A stretch of 64,000 bases of DNA from Tetracentron sinense (GCA_015143295.1 CM026568.1:22760607-22824606), one strand, 5' to 3'; shown: positions 53,021 through 62,870, numbered from the stretch's first letter. The notes: generated by a model from the letters alone, not told the origin. A program made the numbers and translations.

Positions 53021-54502
53021 TTGACTTGTCCTTGCCAAAAGCGAGGTAAAACATATCGTAGGATATGCCCCACCTCTAAATCCCATTCTTGAAAAACGTC
53101 GGTAATCCATGTCATGCATGCGTGCTCGTGAGATCGTGTGCATACTTGCATTTGGAATTAAATATGACAATTTGGTTAATTTACAAAGCATAGCATATCA
53201 CGATTTGAACAAGTAATAAATCGCACATTTTTGAGAAATGTAAGAAACACACTATCATATGCCCTAACAATTTCATGAATAATTAAACATCTATTCCCTT
53301 AATTTATCACTCATTTTATTCACCTTGGCAGCTCATCAAACATAGTGTGTTCATTATTTATTAATCCTACAACATGCTTTTCTAGGTGGGTTTTACTCAC
53401 ATCACATATGTATGTTTATTATGGGTACAATGCCTTCCCCGTTCATCCATCACATCAACACACACGGCATCCAATCACCCACATTCATCTCCATTCATCA
53501 TTCACCATTCACCATTTACAACCCATCTCATAATACATGGATGTATAAAGGAACACAAAGAAAATAAAGGAAAGAAGAACTATAACTAGGAGGGTAGCAA
53601 GAAGTGCCGACCTTGAACAATGAGGAAGAAACTCCTTCCAAAAACGATCGTGTAGCTACTGCCCTAGCTTGGATCACGAGTTCCTCGAATGCTTGAGCCT
53701 TGATCTTGAAGAAAACGGGCTTGGGGTTGATCTAGGGTCTTCACCCCTTTGATTTCTCCCAAATGAAAACCAAGGTTTTGGAAACCCTTCTCCTTTCTCT
53801 CTATCTCTCAAAAGACTCTAAGGGTTGTGTATGAACCCTCAAATGATCGGGCAAAGCCTTTAAGGTATGAGTAAAACGCCCAAAAGACGAAAACACCCTT
53901 ACTAAATTTTCTGCAAAAACGCGAGTACCGAGCGATCGGTGTTAATGACCGATCGATCGGTTTCATAACCGAGCGATCGGTTAAAATTTCACTCTCTGGA
54001 AAATTTCCGCATACAAAAATCTTGACCAGTCGATAGCCTCCGAGCGATCGGTTTTGAACCGATCGACGCTCCATGGACCGAGCGATCGGTTGCCTGCAGG
54101 TCCAGACTGTTTTGGCCATATCTTTTGACTCGTTCGTCGGATTTTGACGATTCAACTTGCGTTGGGTTCGTACTTCGAAAAGGAACATTTCTGACGTTTC
54201 GGAATTTCTAATTTCTTCCTTATTTATTAATTATACCTCTTTAAAGGTAAAATGACAACGAAAGTGTCATGCATTAAATGTGAAAAGGTCCCGGGCTCTA
54301 CATATGAAGAGTAAAAAAAGTAAAAAAGTAAGAAAGTAAATTACATAATATACCTATTCATTTTTCTGCATTCTGATTTATTTATGTAAATTGAATATCA
54401 AATTGTTAAATGCATGTCAGTTAATGTTTAAGATATTGTTTAATTATTGTTATATATGCGGAGTAAACTGTTACTCAGCCGATAACTTTGTTGTCGGCAG
54501 AT

Positions 54503-54565
54503 TCTGGTTTTGATATCTGTGCACCCGGATTGTGGGAAAAAGAGAAATACATAGAGGAACCTTAA
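54503..54565 (+). other. Acidic segment in LTR copy 3, broken by a stop
   Basis: After GTTGTCGGCAG the frame reads SGFDICAPGLWEKEKYIEEP, then TAA. Reading through the stop, it continues GDYPEEEWDLDR and TGA. It is homologous to 52254-52361, with which it shares FDICAP and EEP. Confidence 0.45.
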
Positions 54566-55025
54566 GGTGATTATCCCGAAGAAGAATGGGATCTCGATCG
54601 ATGACCGTATTATTGAGTTTGTCTTATTAGTAGTAGTTGGATTTAACAAATATTGTAATTGAAGTTATTCTGAATTTATATTTATTTTAGTTTGAATGTT
54701 TAGGATCATGATGAATGATTAGGATTTTATTATATTTCAGTTACAGTTATGGACCATTGATTTATTTAATACTATTAATTGAAGAAATTTATAGGTTCAT
54801 ATTTTAAGTATGTTTTAAATGCTTCTAAAAGCATGGTTTGTTAAGTAAGTCATGTGTCAAGATTTCACATTCTCTTAGGTGGGGTTTTGGAGTGCGACAC
54901 ATCCCCTTTCATATCTGCCACTCGATTTTAATATTTAATGTTAGCTTTTTACCGATAAATGAAAGTAATCTTTTGTTTTTGAGTTAACACAATTACACCA
55001 TAAAGCTTTACTCTAGATAGTGAAA

Positions 55026-55062
55026 GGAAACACACCACACCACACCACACCACACACATCAA
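55026..55062. repeat. CACAC/CCACA microsatellite
   Basis: A run of ACACCACACC units inside the duplicated upstream segment. Confidence 0.75.
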
Positions 55063-55230
55063 TCACACACTCACCTCATGAAGCTCCATCCAAGTGAACC
55101 TCAAAATCCCAATGATACTTTATGAGGAAGAATGCGATGTGGGACTAAACTGATTTGAGTTTTTTTGATTACCACAATAACACCACAAGACAAATAGAAG
55201 TAATTTTTACCATCATATATATATATATAT

Positions 55231-55485
55231 AGGGAAATGCTAACGACCACTCAATGTGTGAAAATGTTAATGACTACTACGGTAATTTTTTTATAAGAGA
55301 CAATTAATTAAATAGGAGAGAGAAAAGTCAAACTGTATTTATTCTCTCATGTATTTAATGATTGGTCTCCTATGAAAAGATTAAAATATCCTTACTTTTA
55401 ATAGATTTTGTTAATTAATGCAGGGATAAAAATGTCTTGGTGGTCGTTATCAAGTTCACCCACTAAGTAATCGTTAGCAAGACTT
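55231..55485. mobile_element. MITE with CTAACGA inverted ends
   Basis: The left end AGGGAAATGCTAACGACC and the reverse complement of the right end AGTCTTGCTAACGATTACTT share the inverted GCTAACGA core. The interior has an inverted GGAGAGAGAAAAGTC-like pair and no coding capacity. It lies between (TA)n runs that hide any TSD. Confidence 0.6.
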
Positions 55486-56004
55486 ATATATATATACCAT
55501 CTAAAGTCTAAACCAGCCCAATAATAGAGTCGATGGTTCCCATTTTTTTTTTTTGAATTCTGCTAGGCAAGAAAGAAATATGGCATACTCGAATTGGTAT
55601 AATTAATGTTGAGTCTTTTTCCGATAAAAAAAAATAGAAATATTATCTCCGATTGGTATTCCAAAGACGCAAGGTAGTAGAAATAAGTGTCAAACCAACT
55701 CCATATTATATGTAGTACACCACGTGTTACACCCTCTTTACGGCTATGGAATTTTTTTGATTAAGTACGTATGGCCTAGCACTCCTTAAATAAATAATAA
55801 CACCACGTGTTACATCCACTTTCCGGCTACAGAAAGTTTTTGATTAAGTGCGTCTGGGCTAACACTTAAATAAAAATAATGTCAAGACTTTTACAAGCTT
55901 TTACCAACTCTAAGTCTAAATAACCAACCCGGTAGAGGGGATGGTTCCAATATTTCCATTTACAAATTGCATTTCTGATTGGCAAGAGAAAAAAATATGG
56001 AGCC
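55486..56004. repeat. Repeated far-upstream modules
   Basis: Two copies of the module with CATCTAAAGTCTAAACCAG, AATAATAGAGT or GGTAGAGGGGATGGTTCCAA, and GCAAGAAAGAAATATGG-like ends occur here. Related copies are listed under 30010-30205. Confidence 0.55.
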
Positions 56005-56590
56005 AAATCCTCTACAGTGATAATCGGATTTGGTAAATCTGGATATCACCCCTTGAGGTGGCCACGTGTCCCTTTTGAAATCCATGGTTATGATTCACCC
56101 ACCCCTAGGGTTCACCCACCCATCCTTGGTTTTTTTTAAATATTAATTATATTTTTAAAATTAAAAAACTGTTTTTAACATTAAAAAAACTCTAAAAACA
56201 GTTTTTTAATTTTAAATATATAATTAATATTAAAAAAAAGAAAACAAAAAATCTGGATATCACCCCTTGGGGTGGCCACGTGTCCCTTTTGAAATCCATG
56301 GTTATGATTCACCCACCCCTAGGGTTCACCCACCCATCCTTGGTTTTTTTTAAATATTAATTCTATTTTTAAAATTAAAAAACTGTTTTTAACATTAAAA
56401 AAACTCTAAAAACAGTTTTTTAATTTTAAATATATAATTAATATTAAAAAAAAGAAAACAAAGGATGGGTGGGTGAACCCTAAGGGTGGGTGAATCATAA
56501 CCATGGTTAAGGGGTTTCAAAAGGGACACGTAGCCACCTCAAGGGGTGATAACCGGATTTGCCGAATCCAATTATCACCGTAGAGGATTT
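56005..56590. mobile_element. Complete foldback MITE with a duplicated left arm
   Basis: Left end CCAAATCCTCTACAGTGATA; right end TTATCACCGTAGAGGATTTG. The left arm (GATATCACCCCTTGAGGTGG, CCACGTGTCCCTTTTGAAAT, CATGGTTATGATTCACCCAC) together with its TTAAATTTTAAAA loop is present twice in direct order (about 56035 and 56258). The element is therefore a partial tandem copy plus one right arm. The arms hold the palindrome CACGTG. Confidence 0.85.
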
Positions 56591-56729
56591 GACTCCAAAA
56601 AAATATGTGACATACTTGGGCATTGAGGTATTGAGGCATGTTAATATTTTCAATAGCAAAAACAGAAAATTTCTCAAATGCGAAAGACCTCTCATCTGTA
56701 ACAACATGGCAAGACCATATCTAATTGTA

Positions 56730-56870
56730 CCGTCGTGTCCCTTTTAACCCTGGTTAAACATAATTAAATTAAGATTAAAACATTTTTTTTTTCCCAAAAC
56801 CATGATTGGATGGATGAACCTTAGCAGTGGTGAATCTTAACCGCATGCTTTACATGGTTCGTCCAGACCA
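56730..56870. mobile_element. Foldback element remnant
   Basis: GTGTCCCTTTTAACCCTGGT, TAAACATAATTAAATTAAG, then GGTGAATCTTAACCGC form a diverged left-loop-right series. Confidence 0.4.
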
Positions 56871-57039
56871 CTACTCGAGTTCATCCCATGCGTCCAGACC
56901 TTTGCTTGAGTTCATCCAACGCTTAGCACAATTTCGTTAAAGTCAACACGGCTTCATATATAGGTGACTTATCAATTACCAATTTTCCCCATTATTATCC
57001 GTATAAGATTCATATTCTATTTTGTTTGCTTGAATAACT

Positions 57040-57530
57040 ATACGAATATGTATCCCTCAGAATGAAATTAAATAGAAGTTTATTATTCATTTATAAACGG
57101 ATACCAATGATGATATTGATATATATATAACTCAATAAATATATGACCACTTATATAATATATATTATTATATATGTATATAATATGTTATACATTCATA
57201 AGATTAAAATACCCTTATTATTATAAACTTTTTACTTAATTTTCAATGTATTAAATTAATTATTATTTAATATAAATAAAGATAAAATAGTAATTTAATA
57301 TTTTTAAAATAATACTTTTTATAAATAAAAAATTCTTTAATTTTTTTTTATCCGAGTAATCAAACAATCAGCCATTATTCGAATTTAGACATTTTAATCA
57401 AATTCGAATACAAATACTTCATTTCACTATCCGTTGGATATTTAATCAAATATGGAATAATTAAATATGTAATCGTATACGAATTTGGATATACTTATAT
57501 CCGCTTCAAATTCACGCCTTTTATAGCTCT
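57040..57530. mobile_element. AT-rich MITE-like repeat, copy 2
   Basis: The longer relative of 46030-46400, with the same series of motifs (TAATATGTTATACATTCATA, AGATTAAAATACCC, CTATCCGTTGGATATTTAAT, TATGTAATCGTATACGAATT). Confidence 0.5.
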
Positions 57531-57682
57531 AGTTCATGCCATCCTTGGTGATGTTGGTATTATAGTTAGTTCTTTTTTGGGTCGGATTGGGTAGCGCGCT
57601 ACATGCTCAATGTTCAGCTGTTAGGAATTAGGGTTACAGGTGTCAATGGAGATCGAATCACAAGCAATCGTTATTGAACTTA

Positions 57683-57949
57683 GGGAGAGTTCAATCGCAC
57701 CCACAGGTCAACACGTGTCTTTGCTAACCCCTATTAACCGAGGTGAAGATTCACTAGCCCTTAGGGTTACCTTGGTTTTTAGAAGAAAAAAATATTAACC
57801 TAAGGGTTAAAAGTTCTTAATCAAAGTAAAGTATTTTTCTAAAAACTAAGGTTGGATTATTGAACTCTTAAGGGTTAATGATTCTTAAGCACAATTAATA
57901 GGGATTAACAAGGACACGTGTTGTCCTACTAGTGCGATTGAACTCTCCC
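57683..57949. mobile_element. Foldback MITE with GGGAGAGTTCAATCGCAC ends
   Basis: Left GGGAGAGTTCAATCGCAC and right GTGCGATTGAACTCTCCC are perfect inverted repeats of 18 bp. The inner arms have ACACGTGT palindromes, GATTCACTAGCCCTTAGGG and the matching CTTAAGGGTTAATGATTC. A right-arm relative lies at 63450-63625. Confidence 0.8.
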
Positions 57950-58267
57950 TGAGTTCAAACGCGGTTGGCTGGGATTCGATCTCATGGCAATGGGCCAAAT
58001 TCAAGCCACAAAACTTTCTTGTAAATAAGCCGGGTTCAGGTCAACCTTTTCAAAAATCACTAAATCCAAGCCCAAACCCGGCTCATTGACACCCCCTATG
58101 ATAATCCCCTATATCGGCTCAACCAAACTCAAGGTGAGTTGAGGTAAGGTTGAGGAATGGACACATTGATCAGGTCGGACAATGGAATCCTTTTTATGAC
58201 CTTGGGTTGGTCCTTATCCTTTTTAAGTTTTAGTTTTAACTGATTACTTCGTACAGTTTAAATATCA

Positions 58268-58430
58268 TGCGGAGCTCCTTTTTAACACTTTTTACACTGT
58301 CCAAGTGGCAAATGTGTAATTATCAAGGGGCACCCTTTTTACACTGTTCAAGGGGCAAATGTGTAATTATCAATAATTACACATTTACCCTTAGACACCG
58401 TAAAAAGGGAGCTCCGAATGTGCGGAGCCC
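58268..58430. mobile_element. Small foldback MITE with GCGGAGCTCC ends
   Basis: GCGGAGCTCCTTTTTAACAC on the left mirrors GTAAAAAGGGAGCTCCGAAT on the right. Direct duplicates of GGCAAATGTGTAATTATCAA lie in the left half and the inverse in the right half. Confidence 0.7.
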
Positions 58431-58790
58431 TGCATGAAAATTAATCTCCGTAACAGATCCGTAAGGACCTTAACGTACGTGTAATCTCCATCTCTTTATG
58501 TTAGTTTGAATTTCTCTATGTTTGGCTGGGAAGAAAGTGCAAATATTTTCCCAAGAAGCAAAATCGATGAACACACCATGTTTCACCCACCGCACCTGTC
58601 GCGGGCTGGGTGCACCGATCTATGGTGATACCCGACGATCCCTCATTCAGAAAGAAAGACGAACAGATAATCAAGCAAAAGACCAGCTTAGGCTATAATC
58701 AAATTTTGAATAAAAATTAAATAAAGACTATACAATAGTGCTAATTGGGAGAAAGTAATCACATATACAATCACCTAAGCTAAGACCATA

Positions 58791-59237
58791 TCAGCTAAGA
58801 TGAATCCCAGATAAGATCCACTTTGCTATCTCCATCAAATTAAACAAGATCATGACCGTCGATGCAGGTACGCTTAATGTAATCAGAGCCACCATCCCTA
58901 AAGCCAAGCCTGGCCTAGTATTCATCAATAGGGATTGCAACAGCCCCATTGCTTCACAAATATCGGAGTCGTAATTTGCGTAATATCGCTTCTCCCACGC
59001 CATCCAATCCGAAGGTGGTTCATCATTCATTTCTATCATCTTCATATCATGAATCCGTTTTCGAAGAACGATCATGTTCTCGTCCACGAGCTTGCAGCCG
59101 TAATTCCGATCATATGAGTCTTTTCTTGCAGCAAAGACCCTAGTAGACTTTCCCCTCCGATGCTGTATCGCTGTTTTCGGGTGCGGTGACTTGAGGGAAA
59201 ATGGCCGTAGGGGTAGCAGAGGGGAGGTTGTTTGCAT
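58791..59237 (-). CDS. Plastid-targeted small membrane protein, array copy 3
   Basis: A 148-residue intact single-exon frame, closest to copy 4. The N-terminus (MQTTSPLLPLRPFSLKSP) is Ser/Pro/Arg-rich, ending RVFAARKDSYDRN. The core VDENMIVLRKRIHDMKMIE is followed by MNDEPPSDWMAWEKRYYANY and the hydrophobic span GLALGMVALITLSVPASTVM. Unlike its paralogues it has CKLVDEN instead of GKLVDEN and PGLALG instead of PSLALG. A TATAAATT box lies at 59310-59317, about 73 bases from the ATG. Function unknown. Confidence 0.8.
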   Translation of the reverse strand: MQTTSPLLPLRPFSLKSPHPKTAIQHRRGKSTRVFAARKDSYDRNYGCKLVDENMIVLRKRIHDMKMIEMNDEPPSDWMAWEKRYYANYDSDICEAMGLLQSLLMNTRPGLALGMVALITLSVPASTVMILFNLMEIAKWILSGIHLS

Positions 59238-59309
59238 TGCTAAATATGTGAGAAGCTGAATTGATGAATATTGGTTAACGAGAAATAGAACTATACGGAG
59301 AGGGTCGTT

Positions 59310-59317
59310 AATTTATA
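59310..59317 (-). promoter_or_regulatory. TATA box of array copy 3
   Basis: TATAAATT on the minus strand within CCTATAAATTAACGACCCTC. It represents the uninterrupted form of the copy 4 promoter. Confidence 0.6.
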
Positions 59318-59689
59318 GGCTCGGAGAGAACCGTAGTCTTAGGAAGGAAGGCTTGTGGGGAAACCGTTGACACGTGACAGATTGCGCGTATTTTATGGAT
59401 AAGGGTTCAGGAAAGTGACACTTGCTAAATTCTGACAGTGACATGTTGTGTAAGCCAACAAGAAAGGTTGTCTTGAGAATCAGCGTTGTGGTTTTTCTTC
59501 GCTGAAAGATGCCCGACGAAACAACGATGAAGCTGCTATGCGGCCCATGAGTAAATCTTTGTGGACATGTATTATGTAGGGAGGATGCAAATGGTAGGAG
59601 AGGACCCACTAAATTGATGATTCTTTCTCTCCAAAGAACCGCTCCAAAATTTATAATTAGACTTGAAATTTTCTCAGCCACTCATCCTT

Positions 59690-60260
59690 TTTGACACCCT
59701 TTACTGTAGTTACGATTCACCCACTTATCATTGTTTTTTAGAAAAATATATTTTAAAAAATTAACCCTATGCCTTTGGATTTATGGAATTGGAATTGGAA
59801 TTGAGCCAAACATTTGAATTTCATGAAATTAAAACTTACTTAATTAAATTTCATGAAATTCAGAATTCTATCGTTTGATTACACTTTTAAATTCACTATT
59901 AAATTCGTAGAGAAATAAAACCATCAGAATTATGGAATATTTCCCCATATTTGCCTTTAAAATTATTGCTCTAATTCTCTAGGGAATTAGAAAATTCCAA
60001 TTTCCTTCTATTTATAGTGTCTCAAATGATAAAATTGGAATTGTGTGATGGGATTGACAATTCTGTTCCTTAATTTCATAAATCTAAACACACGGTTAGT
60101 GAATTTTAACCGGGATTTTAAAAAATAAAAATAAAAATAAATTCAAAAAACTAAGGATCGGTGGATAAACCCTTAGAGTGAGTGAATCTAAACCACAGTT
60201 AAAGGGTATCCAAAGGATCACATGGTGACCTCAGTGGCATAATCGGACTCCAAGGAGTTC
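59690..60260. mobile_element. Foldback element split by a second MITE (copy 3 side)
   Basis: Outer arms GACACCCTTTACTGTAGTTA and GAATCTAAACCACAGTTAAA flank the family core AACCCTA/GTTAGTGAATTTTAACC. At about 59770-60093 the core is interrupted by a MITE with ends TTTGGATTTATGGAATTGG and, in reverse complement, TTTAGATTTATGAAATTAAG. The same nested pair follows copy 4. Confidence 0.75.
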
Positions 60261-60269
60261 AGTTATAAA

Positions 60270-60843
60270 TGGAGAGTTGATGTTGGTACTGTAGTTAAAT
60301 CTTTTTTGGGTTGGATTGCGCTAAATGCTGAATGTTCAACTGTTAGGACTTAGGATTAGGGGTGACAATGGGCCAAATTCAAGCCACGAAACTTCTTGTA
60401 AATGAGCCGTGCTTGGGTCGACCAATCAAAAATCACTAAAAGCAAGCCTAAACTCAGCTCATTGACACCCTCTATGGTAAGCCCCTTTTATTTTATTACT
60501 TTGTAACGGATCCTTAACGTGCACTCACTCTCTCTCTCTCTCTCTCTCCTTCTCCTTCTGGTTTGAATTTCGAGAATTTCTCTATGTTTGGCAGGGAAGA
60601 AAGTGCAATTTTTTTTCCTGACCCACCATGTTTCACCCATCAGGTCGGTTAAACCCGACGCAGGATGGGTGCACCGATCTATGGCGAAACAGGATGATAC
60701 CCAGAAAGAAAGAAAGACAGAGATAATCAAGCAAAAGACCAGCTTAGGTTATAATTAATTCGAATAAAATTTAAATAAAGAATATACAACGATGCTAATT
60801 GGGAAAATTAATTAAATATACAACCACCCAAGCTAAGACTATA
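60270..60843. repeat. 3' flank of array copy 4, shared with copy 2
   Basis: Near-identical to 46931-47621 in order and wording; see there. A (TC)n run lies at 60529-60552. Confidence 0.8.
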
Positions 60844-61299
60844 TCAGCTAAGATGAATCCCAAATAAGATCCACTTTGCTATCTCCATCAAATTAAACAA
60901 GACCATGACCGTCGATGCAGGTACGCTTACTATAATCAGAGCCACCATCCCTAAAGCCAAGCTTGGCCTAGTATTCATCAGTAGGGATTGCAACAACCCC
61001 ATTGCTTCACAAATATCGGAGTCGTAATTTGCGTAATATCGCTTCTCCCACGCCATCCAATCCGAAGGTGGTTCGTCATTCATTTCTATCATCTTCATGT
61101 CATGAATCCGTTTTCGAAGAACGATCATGTTCTCATCCACGAGCTTGCCGCCATAATTCCGATCATATGAGTCTTTTCTTGCAGCAAAGACCATAATAGA
61201 CTTTCCCCTCTGATGCTGTATCGCTGTTTTCGGATGCGGCAGCTTGCCAGAAAATGACCGTGGGGGTAGCAGAGGGGAGCAGAGGGAGGTTGTTTCCAT
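60844..61299 (-). CDS. Plastid-targeted small membrane protein, array copy 4
   Basis: A 151-residue intact frame. N-terminus METTSLCSPLLPPRSFSGKL, then the end of the transit-like region at MVFAARKDSYDRN. The core VDENMIVLRKRIHDMKMIE is followed by MNDEPPSDWMAWEKRYYANY as in copy 3. The hydrophobic span reads SLALGMVALIIVSVPASTVM. The distance from ATG to the TATAAATT box (61551-61558) is about 252 bases because a SINE-like element (61376-61538) inserted between them, so the 5' leader differs from the other copies. Function unknown; plastid membrane location inferred. Confidence 0.8.
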   Translation of the reverse strand: METTSLCSPLLPPRSFSGKLPHPKTAIQHQRGKSIMVFAARKDSYDRNYGGKLVDENMIVLRKRIHDMKMIEMNDEPPSDWMAWEKRYYANYDSDICEAMGLLQSLLMNTRPSLALGMVALIIVSVPASTVMVLFNLMEIAKWILFGIHLS

Positions 61300-61375
61300 T
61301 GCTAAATATGTGAGAAGCTAATCGAATTGATGAATATTGGTTAACGAGAAATAGAACTAAATGGAGCGGGTCGTT

Positions 61376-61538
61376 GTTTTTTTTTTTGGGGTAAACTCAA
61401 TCATACCACAAGGCAAGCAAATACAAGGAAATACTCACACCACCCAAGCACTCACACACACACACAACACATGCAAACTCTCACACACACATCACACACA
61501 TGCAGTCCATGTAAGCTTCACCCTAGAGCTCCTCACCC
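61376..61538 (-). mobile_element. SINE-like retroposon in the 5' leader of copy 4
   Basis: Direct repeats GAGCGGGTCGTT (61364-61375) and GAGAGGGTCGTT (61539-61550) flank a 163-bp insert. The unoccupied site is visible in copy 3 at about 59299-59310. On the minus strand the insert starts TCGGGTGAGGAGCTCTAGG or next to it, has (TG)n-rich sequence, and ends in an A run (T run on + at 61377-61388). Confidence 0.85.
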
Positions 61539-61550
61539 GAGAGGGTCGTT

Positions 61551-61558
61551 AATTTATA
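61551..61558 (-). promoter_or_regulatory. TATA box of array copy 4, displaced from the ATG
   Basis: TATAAATT on the minus strand, now 252 bases from the start codon. In copy 3 the equivalent box is 73 bases from its ATG. Confidence 0.6.
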
Positions 61559-61924
61559 GGCTTGGAGAGAACCGTAGTCTTAGGAAGGAAGGCTTGTGGG
61601 GGGAAACCGTGTATAATTTATATTGCGCGTATTTTGTAGATAAGGGTTCAAGAAAGTGACGCTTGCGAAATTCTGACAGTGACATGTTGTGTAAGCCAAC
61701 GAGAAAGGCCGTCTTGAGAATCAGCGTGTGGTTTTTCTTCGCCGAAAGATGCCCGACGAAACAACGATGAAGCTGCTATGCGGCCCATGAGTAAATCTTT
61801 GTGGACATGTATTATGTAGGGAGGATGCAAATGGTAGGAGAGGACCCACTAAATTTATGCTTCTTTCTCACCAAAGAACCGCTCCAAAATTTATAATTAG
61901 ACTTGAAATTTTCTCAGCCACTGA

Positions 61925-62510
61925 TCCCTTTTGACACCCTTTACTGTAGTTACGATTCACCCACTTATCATTGTTTTTTAGAAAAATATATTTAAAAAAA
62001 TTAACTCTATGCCTTGGATTTATGGAATTGGAATTGGAATTGAGCCAAACATTTGAATTTCTTGAAATTAAAACCTACTTAATTAAATTTCATGAAATTC
62101 AAAATTCTATCGTTTGGATGCACTATTAAATTCATGAAGAAATGGAACCATCAGAATAATGGAATTGAGTTCCCCATATTTGCCATTAAAATTGTTGCTC
62201 TAATTCTCTATGGAATTAGAAAATTCTAATTTCACTCTATTTATAATATGTCTTGAACAATGAAGTTAGAATTATGTGATGAGATTGACAATTCTGAATT
62301 GACAATTCTGATCCTCAATTTCATAAATCTAAACACACACAGTTAGTGAAATTTAACCTGAATTTAAAAAAAATAAAAATAAATTTTAAAAACTAAGGAT
62401 AGCTGGATAAACCCTAAGAGTGAGCGAATCGAAACCATAGTTAAAGGGTGTCCAAAGGATCACATGGTGACCTTAGTGGCATAACCGGACTCCAAGGGTC
62501 CAATTATAAA
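61925..62510. mobile_element. Foldback element split by a second MITE (copy 4 side)
   Basis: The counterpart of 59690-60260 with the same inner MITE (about 62010-62330: TTGGATTTATGGAATTGG at left, AATTTCATAAATCTAAACAC at right). The identical insertion point shows that both elements were present before the copy 3/copy 4 duplication. Confidence 0.75.
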
Positions 62511-62529
62511 TGGAGAGAATTTCGAGTCA

Positions 62530-62870
62530 ATTATAATTAATGTTAGTCATTTACAAAATATAAAAATAATGTTTAGCTTTTAACATTATTGGTGACAGAC
62601 TAAAGTCTAAATCAGCCCAATAATAAAGTTGAATTGCATTTCTGGTAGGCATACTCGGAGAATAGCTCATTAAGTGTGTCACTAGATAGAGATTAGTATA
62701 ATTGATATAAAAATATTGTTCAACTTTTACCATTAATTTCTTTGACCATCTAAAAGTCTAAACCAGTCCAATAATAGAGTAGATCGTTCAATCTATTCAT
62801 TTGCAAATTGCATTTCTGATAAGGCAAGAGAGAGTATATTGGCAACTCGAGCATTCGCATCATTCATTAG
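62530..62870. repeat. Two far-upstream modules beyond copy 4
   Basis: Both units have AGTCTAAA(C/T)CAG, CAATAATA(A/G)AGT, a TTGCATTTCTG and a GCAAGAGAGAGTATATTGG or GGCATACTCGG end. Confidence 0.6.

Larger units (their letters stand above)
51965..54302 (-). mobile_element. Solo LTR, family A copy 2 (2338 bp), nested in copy 3
   Basis: A perfect 5-bp TSD, TATGA, lies at 51960-51964 and 54303-54307. On the minus strand it begins TGTAGAGCCCGGGACC and ends GGTTTTGGGTCGCGACA. It has CGATCG clusters (53930-54095), a minisatellite (52600-53020) and the conserved acidic segment (52254-52361). It shares its ends and landmark order with 22691-25215. No internal retrotransposon domains. Confidence 0.93.
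49332..54899 (+). mobile_element. Solo LTR, family A copy 3, interrupted by a LINE and a nested LTR
   Basis: It begins TATAAAGATC, a decayed TGTAGAGCCC, and ends GGAGTGCGACA. The flanks TATCC (49327-49331) and CATCC (54900-54904) form a 5-bp TSD with one change. The unoccupied sequence can be seen in the duplicate at about 48510-48525. Segments belonging to this LTR are 49332-50856, about 51912-51959 and 54308-54899. A TATA-like CTCTATAAATAATC lies at about 49658, after clustered CGATCG motifs (49566-49604). Near the 3' end is the conserved acidic segment (54503-54565), broken by a TAA. Confidence 0.82.
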
